A stretch of DNA of 8,480 bases, taken from assembly GCA_029777755.1 (NCBI GenBank), contig JAKORQ010000030.1, forward strand, positions 1-8,480. The letters are read 5' to 3'. This document shows positions 6,295 through 8,480 of this stretch, piece by piece. The first letter of the stretch is position 1, and each line of letters starts with the position of its first letter. The DNA comes from Planctomycetota bacterium (GTDB taxonomy: Bacteria > Planctomycetota > Phycisphaerae > Tepidisphaerales > Tepidisphaeraceae). The translations under genes were made by a program, and so were the position numbers. The notes beneath the pieces are model-generated. The model was not told where the DNA came from. It saw nothing but the letters and a program-made list of their open reading frames with translations, and searched no databases.

Positions 6295-7548
6295 ATGCGT
6301 GTGGACATAAGCAGTTTTGGGGCGAAGGAGAACGCGGACTGCACGGCCGCCATCCAGTCGGCCATCGACCAGTGCGCCAAGTCTGGCGGCGGCGAGGTGT
6401 GCATCCCCAACGGGCGCTTCCTCACCGGCACCATCCAACTGCGAACCGGCGTTACGCTTGAGCTGTCCAGCGGCGCGATCCTCTGCGGCAGCGGCAACCC
6501 CTCCAGCTACAGCAGTGACGTTCACCGCAGCATGTACGTTGGCGAGCAGGCGCAGGACCGCTGCCTCATCTTCGCTTGCGGTGCGGCCCGCATCGGCATC
6601 ACTGGCCGAGGACGGATAGATGGCCAGTATCCCATGTTCGTCGGCACGGATGGCCCGCGCCCGATGCTCATCCGCATGGTCGATTGCCAGGATGTCCTGA
6701 TCCGCGATGTGCGGCTCACTAACGCCGCCTCGACGTCGGCGGCGATCCTCTACAGCCAGGACGTCTGCATCGACAACGTTCGCGTGCATAACCAGGAGGC
6801 GGCCGACGGTGATGGCCTGGTGATCGACGGCTGTCGTGATGTCCGCATCAGCGGCGGCATCGTCGAATCAGGCAGGGACGCCATCTGCATCCACGCATCC
6901 CGGACGGATCACGTTGCCGAGCACATTGCCATCAGCAATGTAGTTCTATCGGCCAAGAACAGCGGCCTGCGGGTGGGGATGATCTCCGTTGGCACGATCC
7001 GTAACCTGGCGGTGAACAACTGCGTCTTCCATGACATCGACGAGTCGGCCATCAGCGTGCAGGTGACCGAGGGCGGCATCATCGAGAACATTCGCCTCAG
7101 CAACCTGGTGATGCGCGAGGTGCAGCGTGCGGCGTTCGTCAGCCTAAATCGGCACCACTGCTGCGTCTCGGCCCCGTCAGGCATTCCTCCCATGGGGGCG
7201 ATGCGGGGAGTTCATTTCTCCGGCGTGCAGATGCACACCACGCGCAGGAGCGATCGACGCTCGGCGTTCATCATCGTCGGCTCGCGCGATGGGAAGATTG
7301 AGAATGTCTCCATCTGTGACGTGGACATGCTCCTGGCCGGCGGCGGAGAGAAGTACCATGGGAGGATTGAGGACATTCGCGAACTGGGCGCTGGCCGGCC
7401 GGAGCCGCGGGCGCTGGGCAGCAGCCTGCCCGCATATGGCCTGTACGCCCGTCATGTCGATGGGCTCAGCCTGAAGAACCTGCGCTTCCGCATCGATCTG
7501 CCGGATGGCCGGGAGGCGCAGGTGCTCGATGACGTCACAACCTTCTAG
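6295..7548 (+). CDS. GH28-like (polygalacturonase-fold) right-handed beta-helix protein, catalytic residues mostly altered
   Basis: 417 residues without a signal peptide. The N-terminal part matches GH28 enzymes: a VDISSFGAKENADCTAAIQSAID opening split as SFGAK and TAAIQSAID, then GGGEVCIP and FLTGTIQLRTGVTLELSSGA. Repeated short strands such as DVLIRDVRLTN and DVCIDNVRVHN follow, as expected of a parallel beta-helix. The usual active-site motifs are changed. NTD becomes D171-G-D173, DD becomes R194-D195, GHG becomes K221-N-S223, and RIK becomes S254-V-Q256 by my hand alignment. Only two of three catalytic Asp remain, and the His, Arg and Lys are gone. It may act on another substrate, use other residues, or only bind sugar. 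No Shine-Dalgarno is seen; the first ATG is taken because it sits at the family N-terminus. The 231-bp upstream region carries the heptamer and palindrome. Confidence 0.8.
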   Translation: MRVDISSFGAKENADCTAAIQSAIDQCAKSGGGEVCIPNGRFLTGTIQLRTGVTLELSSGAILCGSGNPSSYSSDVHRSMYVGEQAQDRCLIFACGAARIGITGRGRIDGQYPMFVGTDGPRPMLIRMVDCQDVLIRDVRLTNAASTSAAILYSQDVCIDNVRVHNQEAADGDGLVIDGCRDVRISGGIVESGRDAICIHASRTDHVAEHIAISNVVLSAKNSGLRVGMISVGTIRNLAVNNCVFHDIDESAISVQVTEGGIIENIRLSNLVMREVQRAAFVSLNRHHCCVSAPSGIPPMGAMRGVHFSGVQMHTTRRSDRRSAFIIVGSRDGKIENVSICDVDMLLAGGGEKYHGRIEDIRELGAGRPEPRALGSSLPAYGLYARHVDGLSLKNLRFRIDLPDGREAQVLDDVTTF

Positions 7549-7951
7549 AGCACGCGCGAAAGGGACGCCGGCCGTCCCTTCGCACCCGTATGATCGCGCG
7601 GGTGTCCTCGCCCGCAATGTCGGTACATACTCCGATCGGCCATCGCCACGGCGCAAAGACGAAACGACGGAGAACGACGGGGCCACTGAATGCCCTGGCT
7701 TGTGAAGCGTATCCTCGTCAAGGATGACCTTGCCTCCCGCAGTCCCGACGGAACTGCTCTACAAACAATGAAGCGGCTTGTCCTCAAACCGTGGGACTTC
7801 GAATCGGCAGACGTCTACACGAGATGAATGCACGTTGATCGGCATCGAGAGGTCAACGCCTGCGTAGTGGCTTCGTCACTGCTGCGCTTCCTTCGTGCCT
7901 CCATCGATGGTCCCGCTCCACTTTGGGTGGGATCTCTCCAGGCAACGCGTT
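7549..7951. other. Spacer between the convergent GH28-like and hflX genes, no convincing gene
   Basis: About 400 bp. Short open frames exist on both strands, but none has a ribosome site, a family motif or the codon pattern of the neighbours. A hairpin lies just after the GH28-like gene (separate entry). No clear terminator for hflX was found near its stop at 7952; an imperfect TCCC/GGGA dyad near 7912-7933 lacks a T-tract. Confidence 0.5.
7557..7583 (+). terminator. Hairpin after the GH28-like gene, possible terminator without T-tract
   Basis: AAGGGACG (7560-7567) pairs perfectly with CGTCCCTT (7573-7580) around the loop CCGGC. Beyond a bulged A, GCG (7556-7558) pairs with CGC (7581-7583), adding three base pairs. 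It starts about 8 bases after the stop codon. The lack of a following U-run makes intrinsic termination uncertain; 3'-end protection is the alternative. Confidence 0.4.
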
Positions 7952-8480
7952 TTATTGATCATCGGCGCTCTGCGAGGAGAGGATGGTCACATCCTCGTTA
8001 TTCGCCAGGTCGCGCAGGAAGTTCTTGCCCACCACGGCGCTGAGCTGCACCTTGTCATCGATGAAATCGCGCGTCTCGATGCGGCACTGGCTCTCAAGGA
8101 AGGCCAGCAGCTTGCCGTTGCTGTTGGGGACTTCCAGCTTCACCTTCACCTGCTGGCCGCGCAGATGGCGGTAGACGGCCTCGTGCATCTGGGCGATCCC
8201 TTCGCCGGTCTTGGCGCTGATCGGAATGGCGTCCGGGTAGAGCGCCCGCCAGACGGGATACTGCTGGCGGCCCTCATCGGTGTCGATCTTGTTGAGCAGC
8301 AACAGCTCAGGTTTATCCTTGGCCCCGATCTCCTCCAGCACCTGGTGCACGCTGCGATACTGCTGCTCGGCGTGTGGATGGCCGACGTCCAGCACGTGCA
8401 ACAGCAGGTCGGCATTGACCGCCTCCTCCAGCGTTGCCTTGAAGCTGGCAACCAGCTTGTGCGGCAGGTCGCGCACGAAG
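7952..8480 (-). CDS. hflX: GTPase HflX, C-terminal part; 5' end outside window
   Basis: The frame runs off the right edge; 176 residues are visible up to the TAA at 7952-7954. HflX is a TRAFAC-class GTPase that binds the large ribosomal subunit and splits stalled or stress-damaged 70S ribosomes. The fragment opens with FVRDLPHKLVASFKATLEE, which in HflX directly follows the DTVGF G3 motif and is highly characteristic. G4 (NKID, complement of 8282-8293) and G5 (SAKTGEG, complement of 8198-8218) are intact. The P-loop and the N-terminal HflX domain lie outside. After the G domain come about 75 residues of the usual C-terminal domain, ending in a polar tail. The GTG near 8476 is an internal Val codon, not a start. 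Convergent with the GH28-like gene. Confidence 0.93.
   Translation of the reverse strand, partial: FVRDLPHKLVASFKATLEEAVNADLLLHVLDVGHPHAEQQYRSVHQVLEEIGAKDKPELLLLNKIDTDEGRQQYPVWRALYPDAIPISAKTGEGIAQMHEAVYRHLRGQQVKVKLEVPNSNGKLLAFLESQCRIETRDFIDDKVQLSAVVGKNFLRDLANNEDVTILSSQSADDQ

Noticed and set aside
6196..6789. Minus-strand open frame of 197 codons
   Set aside because: It is antisense to the GH28-like gene and Ala/Asp-rich, typical of a shadow frame.
7545..7787. 80-codon minus-strand open frame in the spacer before hflX
   Set aside because: No ribosome site or family motif, and it overlaps the hairpin and the end of the GH28-like gene.

Overview
The window is GC-rich, densely coding bacterial DNA with seven recognisable protein genes and no RNA gene, CRISPR array, insertion sequence or phage gene that I can see. 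The gene types are a beta-agarase-like hydrolase with a CBM9-like module, an exported creatininase-family protein, a GH28-fold beta-helix protein, a CelD/BcsL-type acetyltransferase, and AT-rich heptamer and palindrome repeats between genes. Together they suggest a polysaccharide-degrading member of the Planctomycetes/Verrucomicrobia group. That placement is inference from gene content and is weak.

Layout. Positions 1-1116 (+) hold the 3' part of the glycoside hydrolase, closed by a strong intrinsic terminator at 1143-1180. A creatininase-family gene with a Tat-like signal and a clear Shine-Dalgarno follows at 1284-2156 (+). A 366-bp or longer non-coding stretch with foldable sequence leads into a solitary nuoA (2562-2963, +). 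The convergent acetyltransferase gene (2925-4190, -) overlaps the nuoA 3' end by 39 bp. A 189-bp divergent spacer separates it from hisC (4380-5432, +), which is followed after 40 bp by hisB (5473-6063, +). A 7-bp tandem repeat and a long imperfect palindrome lie at 6064-6169. The GH28-like gene follows (6295-7548, +), then about 400 bp without a convincing gene. The window ends inside hflX (7952-8480, -), of which only the C-terminal part is visible.

How the genes work together. hisC and hisB encode two steps of histidine synthesis and are probably co-expressed. The two carbohydrate-related genes are not part of one operon with each other. nuoA encodes a membrane subunit of respiratory complex I, but none of its usual partners is adjacent. 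HflX is a ribosome-associated GTPase. I found no undescribed multi-gene system. The leads most worth following are the GH28-like protein lacking most canonical catalytic residues, the repeat and palindrome pair after hisB, -10-like boxes placed so that nuoA and hisC transcripts could be leaderless, the isolated nuoA with an antisense-overlapping neighbour, and the foldable spacer before nuoA.
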